A stretch of 64,000 nucleotides of DNA from an uncultured Aquimarina sp. (GCA_947502885.1 CANNBP010000002.1:62001-126000); one strand, 5' to 3'; positions 48,259-59,600 are shown, numbered from the stretch's first letter. Numbers and translations: made by a program. Notes: a model not told the origin generated them from the sequence alone.

Positions 48259-49512
48259 TTACCACTCATTTACTCGGTTGGCATCCAGTTTAATAAAAAT
48301 AAAAAGTAATAGTGTAAAGCCCCATAGACCTGATCCTCCATAACTAAAAAATGGTAAAGGGATACCAATAGTTGGCATTAAACCGGTTACCATACCTACG
48401 TTAATAGCAAAATGAATGAATAGGATTCCGACAACACTATAACCATATACTCTACTAAACTGAGATTTTTGTCTTTCGGCTAAATGAATAAGGCGTATTA
48501 GTAATAGAACAAATAAAGCAACAACTATAGTTGCACCTAGAAATCCCCATTCTTCTCCAACCGTGCTGAAAATATAATCTGTATGTTGCTCGGGCACAAA
48601 GCCTCCTTTGGTTTGTGTACCTTCTTTCCATCCTTTGCCGATCCAGCCTCCGCTACCAATGGCAATTTCACTTTGATTGGTGTTATATCCTATTCCTTTA
48701 GAATCTACTTCTTTTCCTAGTACAATATTAAAGCGATCTCTATGTCTTTGCTCAAAAACATGGTTGAAAATATAATTCACAGAAAAACAAAACCCACCAA
48801 TAACCAGAATAGTAAGAAGATATCGGGAGTATTTAGGCTTTTGTTTTCTTTTTTTAATTAGAATGAATAGCATTATCGCGGCTATTGAAAGAACAACCCA
48901 TAAAGGGTTAAATAGCAGTGTGAGTATAAAGAGAACAGCTGTAGAGGCGCCTATAATTAAATAGATAGCAGCTAATCCTTCACGGTAAAGAGGAAAGAAA
49001 AATGCTGCATATACCAATGCACTTCCTGGATCGGGCTGTGGGATGATAACCAAAGCTGGTAATGCGATAATCAGGAAAGCTTTTAATTGGTGGTTAATAC
49101 GATTAATATTAGTTTGCATATCACTTAAAAACTTAGCTAATGCCAATGCTGTACAGGCTTTTGCAAATTCAGATGGTTGTAGGCCCACCGGACCAAATGC
49201 ATACCATGAGGTTGCTCCGTTTATATTTTTACCTAGAACAAATAATCCGAGAAGTGACAATATCGAAATCACATAAATTAAACCTGCAAAACGTTCGTAA
49301 AATTTGGCTTCTATGGCTTGAGTAATTATTATAAGAACAATGCTAAGTAAGATCCAATAGGCTTGCTTAACATATACTTGTGACAAATCTGTAAATGAAA
49401 AAGTTGCGGTTTCATAAGAGGCAGAATAAATATTTCCCCATCCAAAACCGACAAGAACAATAAAAATTAAGACTGTTATCCAGTCTATTGCAGCGATACT
49501 AGATCTTGCCAT
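48259..49512 (-). CDS. rodA: Rod-shape SEDS glycosyltransferase RodA
   Basis: 417 residues, about ten transmembrane helices. Peptidoglycan polymerase of the elongasome that works with PBP2. SEDS features: LQPSEFAKACTALALAKFLSD near residue 112, LVIIPQPDPGSALVY near 153 and GVPLPFFSYGGSG-like IGIPLPFFSYGGSGLWG near 380. It starts on the last base of the mrdA stop codon (one-base overlap), so translation is coupled. Confidence 0.96.
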   Translation of the reverse strand: MARSSIAAIDWITVLIFIVLVGFGWGNIYSASYETATFSFTDLSQVYVKQAYWILLSIVLIIITQAIEAKFYERFAGLIYVISILSLLGLFVLGKNINGATSWYAFGPVGLQPSEFAKACTALALAKFLSDMQTNINRINHQLKAFLIIALPALVIIPQPDPGSALVYAAFFFPLYREGLAAIYLIIGASTAVLFILTLLFNPLWVVLSIAAIMLFILIKKRKQKPKYSRYLLTILVIGGFCFSVNYIFNHVFEQRHRDRFNIVLGKEVDSKGIGYNTNQSEIAIGSGGWIGKGWKEGTQTKGGFVPEQHTDYIFSTVGEEWGFLGATIVVALFVLLLIRLIHLAERQKSQFSRVYGYSVVGILFIHFAINVGMVTGLMPTIGIPLPFFSYGGSGLWGFTLLLFIFIKLDANRVNEW

Positions 49513-51383
49513 TATTGGTTAATTTTAAAAGGTTCGCCACTATGTGGTTTGGCATATTCTTCTTCTAAGCTGTGTGTAAGTAGCCATTCTTCAAGATCTG
49601 TTCGGCTAATACTGTCTTTTAGATATTTTTCAATCATTAAAGATGCCATTCTTCCAGCATAACGTGCTCCCCAATACCCATTTTCAACAAACACAGCAAT
49701 TGCTATTTTTGGATTGTCTTTTGGTGCAAATGCAACAAAAACAGAGTGATCTGTAAGTTGTGTTCTTACTCCATTTATTTTGGTGAAATTCTCTGCGGTA
49801 CCAGTTTTTCCACAAATGTCTATGCCTTCTACCTGTAAAAAAGCAGCTGTTCCTTTTGTATATACCTCTCGCATTCCTTCAACCACTGGTTCAAAATGTT
49901 CTTTGTTTATGGTAGTGACTTTGGCAACAGTGTAGTTTTCGTTTTCTATCGGTTTACCATCAATAGCTTTTATAATATGCGGAGTGTAATAGTGGCCTCT
50001 GTTCGCAATTGCAGCTGTCATATTGGCTAATTGAATTGGGGTGGTTAGAACTTCTCCTTGCCCAATAGCATTAGATAATGTAGCTGTAGAATACCATTTG
50101 TATGTGGGGTACTTATACATTCTATTATATAATTTTGAGGTGGGTACTTTACCTCGTTTTCCAACAGGTAAATCATTACCGAGAAACTTACCTAGCCCAA
50201 AACTTTTTACGTGCTTACTCCACCTATCCATTCCTTCTTGCGGCGTGTCATATTTTTCTATGATCCTTCTATATACCGTTGCAAAATAAGCATTACAAGA
50301 ATTGGCAATCCCAGGGATCATACTAAGAGGGCCGTAATGAGCGTGACAGCCTAATTTACGTCCTCTAGATCCATAATAGTATCCCATACTACAAGAAACG
50401 CTTTCTTGGGTGTCAATAACTCCTTCTTGTAAACCAATTAAAGCGTTAATAGTTTTAAAAGGTGATCCAGGTGGATATTCGCCAGAAACCCCTCTGTCAA
50501 ACAAAGGTTTTGCAATGGTGTCATAATATAACCGAGTGAAGTTTGGAGATCTTTTTCGACCCACAAGTAATTCAGGTTTGTACGTTGGTGCTGTTATAAG
50601 AGCTAATATCTCTCCTGAAGAAGGTTCTAAGGCTACAATACCTCCTCGTTTATTTTGCATAAGTTTTTGACCGTAGGCTTGAAGCTTAGTGTCTAGAGTA
50701 ATAGTAAGATCTTTGCCATTTACTGGTAATGTATCAAATTTTCTATTTTTATATGGGCCTATATCTCTATTAAAACGATCTTTCTGAATACGTTTTACGC
50801 CTTTAACTCCACGTAATTCTTTTTCGTATTGTTTTTCTACACCATCAATACCAATAAGGTCTCCCGATATATAGTATGGGTTTTTTGCGATTAATCGCTC
50901 ATTAACCTCTCCTATGTATCCCAAAACGTTTGCAGCTAATGTAGTTTGGTAATCTCGTAATGATCTTTTCTGTATATAAAATCCTTCAAATTTGCGCATT
51001 TTTTCCTGAAGGTATGCGTATTCGTCTTTGGTTAATTGTGGTATGATAATAGAAGGAACTCTTGGAGAGTATATTCGGGCTTTATTTAGTTGTTTAACAA
51101 GTTTCTCTTTGCTGATTTTTAAAATAGAACAAAATTCTAAAGTATCAAATGGTTTTAATTCTCTAGGAATAACCATTACGTCATAAGAAGGTTGATTAGT
51201 GACCAATAGTTTCCCATTTCTATCATAAATTGCACCCCTTTGTGGGTAATCATATATTACTTTGATTGCATTATCTTCTGATAAAGAAGCAAAGGAAGTA
51301 TTGTAAATTTGTAAGTAGAACAATCTCGATACAAAAACAACACCTGTAGTAATTATTATTAAATAGAGTAATAACTTTCTCAT
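49512..51383 (-). CDS. mrdA: Penicillin-binding protein 2 (elongasome transpeptidase)
   Basis: 623 residues. N-terminal membrane anchor (about 5-22), PBP dimerisation domain (about 50-220) and transpeptidase domain (about 255-590) with the active-site SPFK (near residue 306), SNSC-type loop (ANSCNAYF, near 352) and KTG (CGKTGTAEN, near 525). Cross-links new wall with RodA. Start overlaps the mreD stop by 4 bases (ATGA). Confidence 0.96.
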   Translation of the reverse strand: MRKLLLYLIIITTGVVFVSRLFYLQIYNTSFASLSEDNAIKVIYDYPQRGAIYDRNGKLLVTNQPSYDVMVIPRELKPFDTLEFCSILKISKEKLVKQLNKARIYSPRVPSIIIPQLTKDEYAYLQEKMRKFEGFYIQKRSLRDYQTTLAANVLGYIGEVNERLIAKNPYYISGDLIGIDGVEKQYEKELRGVKGVKRIQKDRFNRDIGPYKNRKFDTLPVNGKDLTITLDTKLQAYGQKLMQNKRGGIVALEPSSGEILALITAPTYKPELLVGRKRSPNFTRLYYDTIAKPLFDRGVSGEYPPGSPFKTINALIGLQEGVIDTQESVSCSMGYYYGSRGRKLGCHAHYGPLSMIPGIANSCNAYFATVYRRIIEKYDTPQEGMDRWSKHVKSFGLGKFLGNDLPVGKRGKVPTSKLYNRMYKYPTYKWYSTATLSNAIGQGEVLTTPIQLANMTAAIANRGHYYTPHIIKAIDGKPIENENYTVAKVTTINKEHFEPVVEGMREVYTKGTAAFLQVEGIDICGKTGTAENFTKINGVRTQLTDHSVFVAFAPKDNPKIAIAVFVENGYWGARYAGRMASLMIEKYLKDSISRTDLEEWLLTHSLEEEYAKPHSGEPFKINQ

Positions 51384-51886
51384 GAATCACTTCTTCTAAA
51401 TAATACCAAAACCAACATAGTGATAACTATGGTAAATATACTGGTGAAAAACGTTTTTTTTGCAATTAATAGTATGTGAGAGAAGTTAAAAATTTCTAGC
51501 GAAAAAAGAATAATATGATGTGTTAAAACCATCAGTAAAACATATGCTAAACGCTCTCCAAAACGTACATTACTTAATTTTACAGTTTGAAATTCATAGC
51601 TAAGACCAAAAGCTGATCTTAAAGCAATTGGGCGAAAAAATGCAATAATGATACAAGCAGCGGCATGAATGCCACCAGAATCACTAAACATATCTATGAA
51701 TAAGCCTAATAAAAAGCTTAATGCTAAAAACAGACTTCTATTAATATTAATAGGGGCAAGAAGGATGAAAATGATGTAAATATATGGGTTAAGGAAACCC
51801 AAAAAATTCACATGATTTAGTACAAGTGCTTGAACTAGAACCAAAACAATAAATCGCGTGATATGTAGTATTGTGTCTTTGTTCAT
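51380..51886 (-). CDS. mreD: Rod-shape-determining protein MreD
   Basis: 168 residues with five to six hydrophobic helices (FIVLVLVQALVLNHVNFLGF at the start). Elongasome membrane component. Sequence is weakly conserved in the family; the call rests strongly on its place between mreC and mrdA, 3 bases after mreC and overlapping mrdA by 4. Confidence 0.9.
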   Translation of the reverse strand: MNKDTILHITRFIVLVLVQALVLNHVNFLGFLNPYIYIIFILLAPININRSLFLALSFLLGLFIDMFSDSGGIHAAACIIIAFFRPIALRSAFGLSYEFQTVKLSNVRFGERLAYVLLMVLTHHIILFSLEIFNFSHILLIAKKTFFTSIFTIVITMLVLVLFRRSDS

Positions 51887-51889
51887 ACC

Positions 51890-52702
51890 TTATTTTTCCA
51901 GACTCTTTATTTCGATTGCGTTTTTATTCTCAATTGTATAGACAAAACCAATATTAGTCATATCGTTAAAAAGCTTTACATCTATTTCATAGTAGCTTTT
52001 GTTTTGATTTAATTTATAACTGAGAATAGTTCCAATTCCTATACCTTTTGGGAAAATGGTTGATCTACCATGTGTTATTATGGTATCACCTTCTCTAATG
52101 ATTGCTTGTCTAGGTATTGTTTCGAGCTGAACAATGTTAGGGTCTTTTCCATTCCATGTTAAAGATCCATATTGATTCGATTTTTTTAATCCAGCATTGA
52201 TTCGTGAGTTACTATTGAGTATAGAGATAACTCTGCTATAATTTTTAGATGTATTTTCTATGATCCCAATGATTCCTTTATCGGTAATTACACCCATATC
52301 TGCAAAAACACTATGGTTTTCTCCTTTATCTATCAATATGTAATTGTCTATTTTACTGTAATCATTTTTGATTACAAGAGATTTAGTAAAAACAAATGGC
52401 GTTTTAAATGATGTGCTATCTGTATGTTTTACAGCAAAAGAATCGATAGTTAAAGAACTTAGTTGATTACGAAGATGTTCATTTTCTATTAATAAACGTT
52501 CGTTTTCTTTTTTTAAGCCAAAGTAGTGACTTACAGAATGTCTCCAATTGTATATTCCTCCTGTTAGAAAATTTGTCGAACTTATAAACTTGCTTTTATG
52601 ATACGAATGTGATTGTATCGTAAAAATTAAAGATATAAGCAATAACATAAGAAACAGCAGAAAATGTTTATTCTTGATTAAAAAATTAATAATCTGCCTC
52701 AT
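51890..52702 (-). CDS. mreC: Rod-shape-determining protein MreC
   Basis: 270 residues: one N-terminal membrane helix (about 11-30, KHFLLFLMLLLISLIFTI), a coiled coil (about 60-90, LKKENERLLIENEHLRNQL) and two beta-barrel domains with VITDKGIIGIIENTSKNYSRV and LTWNGKDPNIVQLETIP. Periplasmic scaffold linking MreB, MreD and the PBP2-RodA synthase. It follows mreB after 137 bases. Confidence 0.93.
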   Translation of the reverse strand: MRQIINFLIKNKHFLLFLMLLLISLIFTIQSHSYHKSKFISSTNFLTGGIYNWRHSVSHYFGLKKENERLLIENEHLRNQLSSLTIDSFAVKHTDSTSFKTPFVFTKSLVIKNDYSKIDNYILIDKGENHSVFADMGVITDKGIIGIIENTSKNYSRVISILNSNSRINAGLKKSNQYGSLTWNGKDPNIVQLETIPRQAIIREGDTIITHGRSTIFPKGIGIGTILSYKLNQNKSYYEIDVKLFNDMTNIGFVYTIENKNAIEIKSLEK

Positions 52703-52839
52703 GTAATTTAAACTGTAATGATTTCTTAGGTTAAACGATTTATAGGCAATGTAATTATATTCTTATTGCCAAATATTAAAGCAGGATAACGTAAAATCTG
52801 AAATTTAGGTATATTACAAAGTGATATTTTTTTATAATA

Positions 52840-53868
52840 TTACTTTATAAGTACACTTTTGTACCTACTTAAATTTTTAAGTGTAATTCCGGTTCCTCTT
52901 ACAACTGCTCTTAATGGGTCTTCTGCTATGTATACTGGTAAATCTGTTTTTTGGGATAGACGCTTGTCTAATCCACGAAGCATAGAACCACCTCCTGCAA
53001 GATATATACCAGTATTATAGATGTCTGCTGCCAACTCTGGTGGAGTTTGTGATAATGTTTCCATTACCGCATCTTCGATACGTAGAATTGATTTATCAAG
53101 TGCTTTGGCCATTTCGCGATATGAAATCTGAACCTGTTTTGGTTTTCCAGTAAGTAAATCACGTCCTTGAACATTCATTTCCTCTGGCGGTAACTCCAAA
53201 TCTTCTGTAGCAGCACCAATTTGGATTTTTATTTTCTCAGCGGTACGTTCTCCAACATATAGGTTATGTTGGGTACGCATATAATATATAATATCGTTTG
53301 TGAAAACGTCTCCTGCAATTTTAACAGATTTATCGCAAACTATTCCTCCTAAAGCAATAACAGCAATTTCTGTAGTACCCCCTCCGATATCAACTATCAT
53401 GTTACCTTTTGGTTGCATGATGTCTATACCGATACCAATTGCAGCTGCCATTGGTTCATGAATAAGATAAACTTCTTTTCCGTTTACACGTTCTGCACTT
53501 TCCTTTACGGCACGCATTTCAACTTCAGTAATTCCTGATGGTATACAAATCACCATTCGCAGTGCAGGAGCAAATAACTTCTTCTTCAATGCAGGAATGT
53601 CCTTGATGAACATACTTATCATTTTCTCACTGGCATCAAAATCTGCAATTACACCATCTTTAAGAGGGCGAATAGTTTTGATGTTTTCGTGAGTCTTTCC
53701 TTGCATCATGGCCGCTTCTTTTCCAGCAGCTATAATTTTGCCAGTCATGATATCTCGGGCTACAATAGAAGGACTATCTACTACTACTTTGTCATTGTGA
53801 ATTACTAAGGTGTTCGCGGTACCTAAGTCTATCGCGATCTCTTCGGTAAAGAAGTCAAAAAATCCCAT
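52840..53868 (-). CDS. mreB: Rod-shape-determining actin-like protein MreB
   Basis: 342 residues. Filament-forming ATPase under the inner membrane that guides wall synthesis. Phosphate 1 loop IAIDLGTANTLVI near residue 12, phosphate 2 MIVDIGGGTTEIAVIALGG near 158, and adenosine motif YLAGGGSMLRGLD near 288. First gene of the shape cluster, 42 bases after purH. A near-consensus -7 element (TACATTTA) lies in that gap, so mreB may have its own promoter as well as read-through from purH. Confidence 0.97.
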   Translation of the reverse strand: MGFFDFFTEEIAIDLGTANTLVIHNDKVVVDSPSIVARDIMTGKIIAAGKEAAMMQGKTHENIKTIRPLKDGVIADFDASEKMISMFIKDIPALKKKLFAPALRMVICIPSGITEVEMRAVKESAERVNGKEVYLIHEPMAAAIGIGIDIMQPKGNMIVDIGGGTTEIAVIALGGIVCDKSVKIAGDVFTNDIIYYMRTQHNLYVGERTAEKIKIQIGAATEDLELPPEEMNVQGRDLLTGKPKQVQISYREMAKALDKSILRIEDAVMETLSQTPPELAADIYNTGIYLAGGGSMLRGLDKRLSQKTDLPVYIAEDPLRAVVRGTGITLKNLSRYKSVLIK

Positions 53869-53910
53869 AAAAGTCTAAAAAGGGGGTTAAATTTCGTAAA
53901 TGTACTAAAA

Positions 53911-55443
53911 TTAATGTTTAAAATGACGTGTTCCTGTCATAACCATTGCAATTCCATTCTCATCACAGTAATCTATACTCAATTGATCCTTAATAGAACC
54001 TCCTGGTTGGATAACTGCTTTAATACCTGCTTTATCTGCTAATTCTACACAATCAGGAAATGGGAAAAAGGCATCACTAGCCATTACCGCTCCATTAAGA
54101 TCAAAATTAAATGATGCCGCTTTTTCTATTGATTGTCTTAAGGCGTCTACGCGAGAAGTCTGCCCTGTACCACTAGCAAGCAATTGTTTTCCTTTTGTAA
54201 AAACAATCGTATTTGATTTGGTATGCTTACAAATTTTTGACGCAAACAATAAATCTTCAATTTGTTCTGAGGTTGGAGCAACTTTTGTTACTGTATTAAG
54301 ATCAGAAGCAACATCAGTTTTAAGGTCTTTATCTTGTACTAAAGTTCCGTTTAAACAAGAACGTACTTGTGTTGATGGAAGCTCAATGTTTTTTTGAATA
54401 AGAAGAATTCTATTTTTCTTTCCTTTTAGTATTTCTAAAGCATCAGAAGTGAAAGATGGAGCTATTACAACTTCACAAAAAAGTTTATGAATCTCTTCAG
54501 CGGTTGCTTTGTCTATTTCAGAATTACTTATTAATACACCTCCAAAAGCAGATGTAGGATCGCCAGCAAGAGCATCTACGTATGATTGCAAGACAGTTTC
54601 ACGTTGTGCTAAACCACAAGCGTTATTGTGCTTTAAAATAGCAAATGTTGGAGCCTCACCTTTAAACTCATTCATTAAATTAACAGCAGCATCTACATCA
54701 AGTAAGTTGTTGTAAGATAGTTCTTTGCCATGTAATTTGTCGAACATTGCATCAAAATCACCAAAGAAAAATCCTTTTTGATGAGGGTTTTCTCCATAAC
54801 GCAATACCTGACCTTTGGTTTCGCTAATTTTAAGCGAAGGGATTTCATTGCTAGAATTAAAGTAATTAAAAATAGCAGAATCATAATGAGAAGATACGTT
54901 AAAAGCTTTGGCAGCAAAACGTTTACGATCTTCTATAGATATAGATCCATTTCCTTCAGAAATAACATTTAAGAATTCTGAATAATCATCTACAGATGCT
55001 ACACATGTTACATCTGCAAAATTTTTGGCAGCAGCTCTAATTAAAGAGATTCCGCCGATATCAATTTTTTCAATTATATCCTGTTCAGAAGCTCCTGATG
55101 CTACTGTTTTTTCAAAAGGATATAAATCAACTATTACAATGTCAATTTGTGGAATTTCATATTGCTCAAGCTCGGCAACATCACTATCGTTATTTTGACG
55201 ATTTAAGATACCTCCAAAAACTTTAGGGTGTAATGTTTTAACTCTTCCTCCAAGGATTGAAGGGTAGGAAGTTACATCTTCAACAGGAACTACATTAATG
55301 CCTAAATCTTTAATGAATTTTTCAGTACCTCCAGTAGAATAAATAGTAATACCAAGGTCGTTTAATTTTTCTACGATAGGAGCCAATCCATCTTTACTGA
55401 ATACAGAAATTAATGCAGATTTGGCCGTTTTTGTGTTGCTCAT
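53911..55443 (-). CDS. purH: Bifunctional AICAR transformylase/IMP cyclohydrolase
   Basis: 510 residues. The last two steps of IMP synthesis. N-terminal MGS-like cyclohydrolase domain (about 1-150, LISVFSKDGLAPIVEKLNDLG, ILGGRVKTLHPKVFGGIL) and C-terminal transformylase with ILKHNNACGLAQ near residue 268 and QPGGSIKDQ near 478. A full promoter pair precedes it. Confidence 0.97.
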   Translation of the reverse strand: MSNTKTAKSALISVFSKDGLAPIVEKLNDLGITIYSTGGTEKFIKDLGINVVPVEDVTSYPSILGGRVKTLHPKVFGGILNRQNNDSDVAELEQYEIPQIDIVIVDLYPFEKTVASGASEQDIIEKIDIGGISLIRAAAKNFADVTCVASVDDYSEFLNVISEGNGSISIEDRKRFAAKAFNVSSHYDSAIFNYFNSSNEIPSLKISETKGQVLRYGENPHQKGFFFGDFDAMFDKLHGKELSYNNLLDVDAAVNLMNEFKGEAPTFAILKHNNACGLAQRETVLQSYVDALAGDPTSAFGGVLISNSEIDKATAEEIHKLFCEVVIAPSFTSDALEILKGKKNRILLIQKNIELPSTQVRSCLNGTLVQDKDLKTDVASDLNTVTKVAPTSEQIEDLLFASKICKHTKSNTIVFTKGKQLLASGTGQTSRVDALRQSIEKAASFNFDLNGAVMASDAFFPFPDCVELADKAGIKAVIQPGGSIKDQLSIDYCDENGIAMVMTGTRHFKH

Positions 55444-55466
55444 GAGTAAATTTAATTTGTAAAATG

Positions 55467-55498
55467 CAAAAGTAGCAATTTAGTCTGCAATTTGACAA
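55467..55498 (-). promoter_or_regulatory. Promoter of purH
   Basis: The minus strand carries TTG (55496-55498) and TACTTTTG (55467-55474) with 21 bases between. This matches the Bacteroidota TTG and TAnnTTTG pattern. The -7 element is 23 bases upstream of the purH ATG. Confidence 0.65.
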
Positions 55499-55598
55499 CC
55501 AATTAGACGTAATTGTTTTAGAATTAGTGATCTTGTTATTTTTCTAAAAAGAAATAAGCCAAAATGTGTTTTATAGTAAAATTTAATAGCATTTTATT

Positions 55599-55632
55599 AA
55601 AAACACCTCAACAATATTGATGAGGTGTTTTG
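55599..55632 (-). terminator. Terminator of the adhesin-PorP transcript
   Basis: Stem AAAACACCTCA with TGAGGTGTTTT around an inner CAATATTG palindrome. On the minus strand a T-rich stretch follows. It lies about 38 bases past the PorP stop. Confidence 0.8.
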
Positions 55633-55669
55633 TAGATTTAAGATGTTTTATAAATGAATGATCGGATTT

Positions 55670-56545
55670 TTAGTTTAACCGAAGTTTAAGGATTATTTCA
55701 TGTGTTCCATTATTATAGGTATTTATATCTGTTGTTGTATGCTCATATGCATATCCGAAATTGAGAAAATTCTCAAGAAAACCTACAGTAAAAAAGAATG
55801 TGACGCTTTCATCTAATCTATAATTAGCACCTAGCTCTAATCGTTCTTTATATAATGCTGAAGCAGTCATATCTATAGAAATAGGAGCTCCGGTTACAAC
55901 CTTACTTAGTACCGATGGCTGTATCTTGAAGTCTTCATTCAATTCAAAATCATATCCTCCTCCAACAAAGAATGGTACGTCATCGCTTGCAGATACAGGG
56001 CTAACACCTTCTTTTTCAAATCTGTCATTGGATAATAATGCTGGCGCCGAAACTGTAATATAGTATTTAGGTGCTTTGAGGTAAAAACCAACACCAACAT
56101 TTGGGTTAAAATTACTTACATTTTGAGCAAACAAGGGATCATCAGTAACTCCTACCTCATTTAGGTCAATTTTTAAAAAACTCCCCCCGGCTTTAAGTCC
56201 AGCAAATAAGTTAAGTTCTTCTGCAACTTTAATTTTATAGGAGAAGTCGGCATATAAATGAGTTTCGTCTAAGACAAAAACTTTATCGCTAATAGCAGTT
56301 AATCCAATACCCATGTTTTTGCCTACCGGAGAGTTGATGTTAAAATTTAAAGTTTCTGGTCCACCTTCAACTCCGACCCATTGACTCCTAACCCCAAATA
56401 TAGCCTCTAGATTACCGTTGGTGCCTGCATATGCAGGTGTAATTACATTCATGTTATACCTATATAAGCTAAAATGAGGATCTTGTTGCGCATATGTGGT
56501 AAATGAAATGGTAAGTATGAAAATTATATATTTTAAGTATTTCAT
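55670..56545 (-). CDS. PorP/SprF family type IX secretion-linked outer-membrane protein
   Basis: 291 residues. Signal peptide ends near TYAQQ, followed by the family signature DPHFSLYRYNMNVITPAYAGTNG and a barrel with repeated amphipathic strands (LELGANYRLDESVTFFFTVGF). SprF-like proteins act with the T9SS to secrete or attach partner proteins that carry type B C-terminal domains. The partner here is the Ig-repeat protein encoded 67 bases upstream on the same strand. Confidence 0.94.
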   Translation of the reverse strand: MKYLKYIIFILTISFTTYAQQDPHFSLYRYNMNVITPAYAGTNGNLEAIFGVRSQWVGVEGGPETLNFNINSPVGKNMGIGLTAISDKVFVLDETHLYADFSYKIKVAEELNLFAGLKAGGSFLKIDLNEVGVTDDPLFAQNVSNFNPNVGVGFYLKAPKYYITVSAPALLSNDRFEKEGVSPVSASDDVPFFVGGGYDFELNEDFKIQPSVLSKVVTGAPISIDMTASALYKERLELGANYRLDESVTFFFTVGFLENFLNFGYAYEHTTTDINTYNNGTHEIILKLRLN

Positions 56546-56612
56546 TATAATTATAGTTTTTTGTTTTTAATAGGTGTATTGATGTACTCTTTACTAAATT
56601 GAATCTGTTTTA

Positions 56613-59600
56613 TTAATAATTAATGTAGATCCAACCAGTATTAGGAGGTGTTTTGTTATCACCTGTGTCTATAATGAAGTAATAGGGGCCTGGAGGTAGC
56701 TTATCACTACCGAATACTAAATTTCCGTTTGAGGTGCCATCCCAGTCATTTTGGTAATCTTTAGCTTCAAATATTTTATTGCCAGACCTATTGAATACCT
56801 GAATGGTGTGATTAGAAAAGTTTTCGATGCCTTCTATAACCCAAGTATCATTAATTCCATCTCCATTTGGAGAAAACCCCTTTTTGAAACTGATGTTTGG
56901 AATTACGACTTCTTCTGTATTAATGATGAAGTTTTCAGATTCTGTATTTCCAATTCCGGGGTTGCCTGCGATATCTGTAATTCCAGAGTTATCGAGTGTT
57001 ATACTATTTGAAGTTTCAACTATTCCTTCAGTAGGAGTGAAGGTTGTGGTGTAGGTAATACCTCCATCAGAAGAACTAACAGGAGATATTGTTCCATTCG
57101 AAATCATGAGGTCGTCATTGGTGAATCCTATTATGGCTTCAGAAAAAGTAATCGTAATCAAAGCAGTTTCATTTAATCCAAGATCTGTACTACTAATAGA
57201 TATGCTCGAAGTAGGAGTTTTAGTGTCAATAGAAAAGTTTTGAGATTCAGTAGTTCCTACACCGGTGTTAGTAGTTCCTGTAATTCCAGAATTATCTAAT
57301 GAAATGATATTTACATCTTCTTCAATTTCTGCTGTGGGAGTGTAAGTGGCTGTAAAAGTAAGATTACCATCTGCTGAACTTACAGATGTAAGCATTCCGT
57401 TGGGAATGGTAAGGTCGTTATTATCGAATCCGGTAACGGCTTCAGAAAATGCTATGGTAACTGTTGCTGTTTCACCAATACTTAGTGCGTTGTCATCAAT
57501 AGATATAGTAGCTGTAGGTACTTGTGTGTCAATAGTAATGCTACTTGTAGTACTAGTTCCGGAACCAGAGTTGCCAGCAACATCAGTTATCCCTGTATTG
57601 TCCAGCGAAATAACACCCGTTTCAGAAATCCCCATACTCGGAGTAAATGTAGCTGTGAACGTTATGTTGCCATCTGTCGATGTGACAGGACTTAATGTTC
57701 CACTAAGAAGGGTTAGATCACTATTGTCGAACCCAGAAATGGCTTCAGAAAAAACAATAGTTAGTATTCCTGTTTCGCCTGCTGCAAGATTTGTATCGCT
57801 TATCGTCATTGAAGTAATAGAAGGAGTTATTGTGTCAATTTCGAAGTTTTCAGAATTAGTTGCTCCAAGACCAGTGTTTCCTGCATTATTGGTGTATCCC
57901 GTATTGTTAAGGATAATGATGTTTGTTGCGTCTTCTGTGGATACAGAAGGGGTGAAGGTGGCAGTAAAAGTAATGTTGCCATCTATAGAGTTGACGGGTG
58001 TAAGTGTACCGTTAGGTATTGTGAGATCCGTGTTGTCAAAGCCAGAAATGGCTTCAGAAAATGTTATGGTAATTGTTGCCGTTTCGCTAATAATTAATGA
58101 GGTGTCATTAATTGAAACTGTAGCTGTTGGGCGGGTTGTGTTTTTTGTTTCGGTATCTGTAGTCGAACTTCCTGTGTTTCCGGCAGGATCTGTTAATGTT
58201 GAGCTAAGTGTTATAGTGCCATCTCCTAATCCACTAAGGTCAATTCCCGAAATTGTTTGCCCGGTACTTGTAATGACTCCAGATCCTGTGACATTTGTTC
58301 CTCCTCCAGTACTACTAAAAGTATAGTTGTACGTTGCTCCGACTTCTGCACTTGAGAACGTGTAACTTACTGTGTTTTGATTTCCGGTATTTATTGGAGA
58401 TTGATTTATAGCCACCGTATATCCTGACGGAGCTGTTTTGTCTAAAGTGGCAGAATTATCTGAAACTGTATTTCCTGTATTATTGCCTGGATCTGTCAGC
58501 GTAACTTCAACAGTAAGTGTACCGTTAGTTAATGAGCTTACATCAATAGTGACTATTTGGTTTGTAGATGTAACCGTTATTGGGTTTGATACGGTTGCAG
58601 TGTTGCCGTCTCCAGAACTTGATATGGTATTATTAATTGTAGTTCCAATTTCGGCATTAGAAACAGTGAAAGAAGCTGTGGTAGCCTCTGTGTTGTTAAT
58701 AAGAGAATCATCCCAAGAGACGGTATATCCTGTCGGAGGCCCAGAGTCTTTAGATTTAGTATCTGTGGCTGCATTTCCGGTATTTCCGTTTATATCTGTT
58801 AATGTTACACTTAGTGTGATAGTTCCGTCATTAAGACTGCTTAGGTTAATTCCTGAAACTGTCGCTCCTGCACTTCCAACAACCCCAGACCCCGTAACAT
58901 TTGTTCCTCCGCCAGAACTACTAAAAGTATAGTTGTAAGTTGCTCCGACTTCTGCGCCTGAGAACGTATAGCTGATTGCAGTTTGATTACCTGCATTAAT
59001 TGGATCTTGGTTAATTGTTGCAGTATATCCTGTAGGTGCTACGGTTTCTTTGGTTTCTGTATCTGTTGCTGCACTACCTGAATTGCCTCCAGTATCGGTA
59101 AGTGTTACGCTAAGTGTTATGGTTCCGTCACCTAATCCACTAAGGTTTATTCCTGATATTGTTTGTCCTGCAGATGTTACGGTTCCAGAACCAGTAACAT
59201 TTGTCCCTCCACCTGTACTACTAAACGTATAATTGTATGTTGCTCCTATTTCTGCACTCGAGAAGGTGTAACTTGCAGTATTTTGATTGTTAGAGTTTAT
59301 AGGAGATTGATCTATGGCTACCGAATAACCAGATGGAGCATCGGCATCTTTTGTTTCTGTGTCGGTTGCTGCACTACCTGTATTTCCATTTACATCGGTA
59401 AGTGTTACACTAAGTGTTATGGTTCCATCACCTAGGCCGCTAAGATTGATTCCTGATATCGTTTGTCCTGCAGATGCTACGGTTCCAGATCCAGTAACAT
59501 TTGTACCTCCGCCTGTACTGCTAAACGTATAATTGTAGGTTGCTCCCACCTCTGCACTAGAGAAGGTGTAACTAATAGCTGTTACATTTCCAGAATCAAT

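Noticed and set aside
57346..58326. Long plus-strand frame of 326 codons antisense to the surface protein gene, and similar ones up to 62.3 kb
   Set aside because: These arise from the biased Thr/Ser/Gly/Asp codons of the repeats on the other strand; their sequence is low-complexity Val/Pro/Ser with the same 300-base period and no start context.
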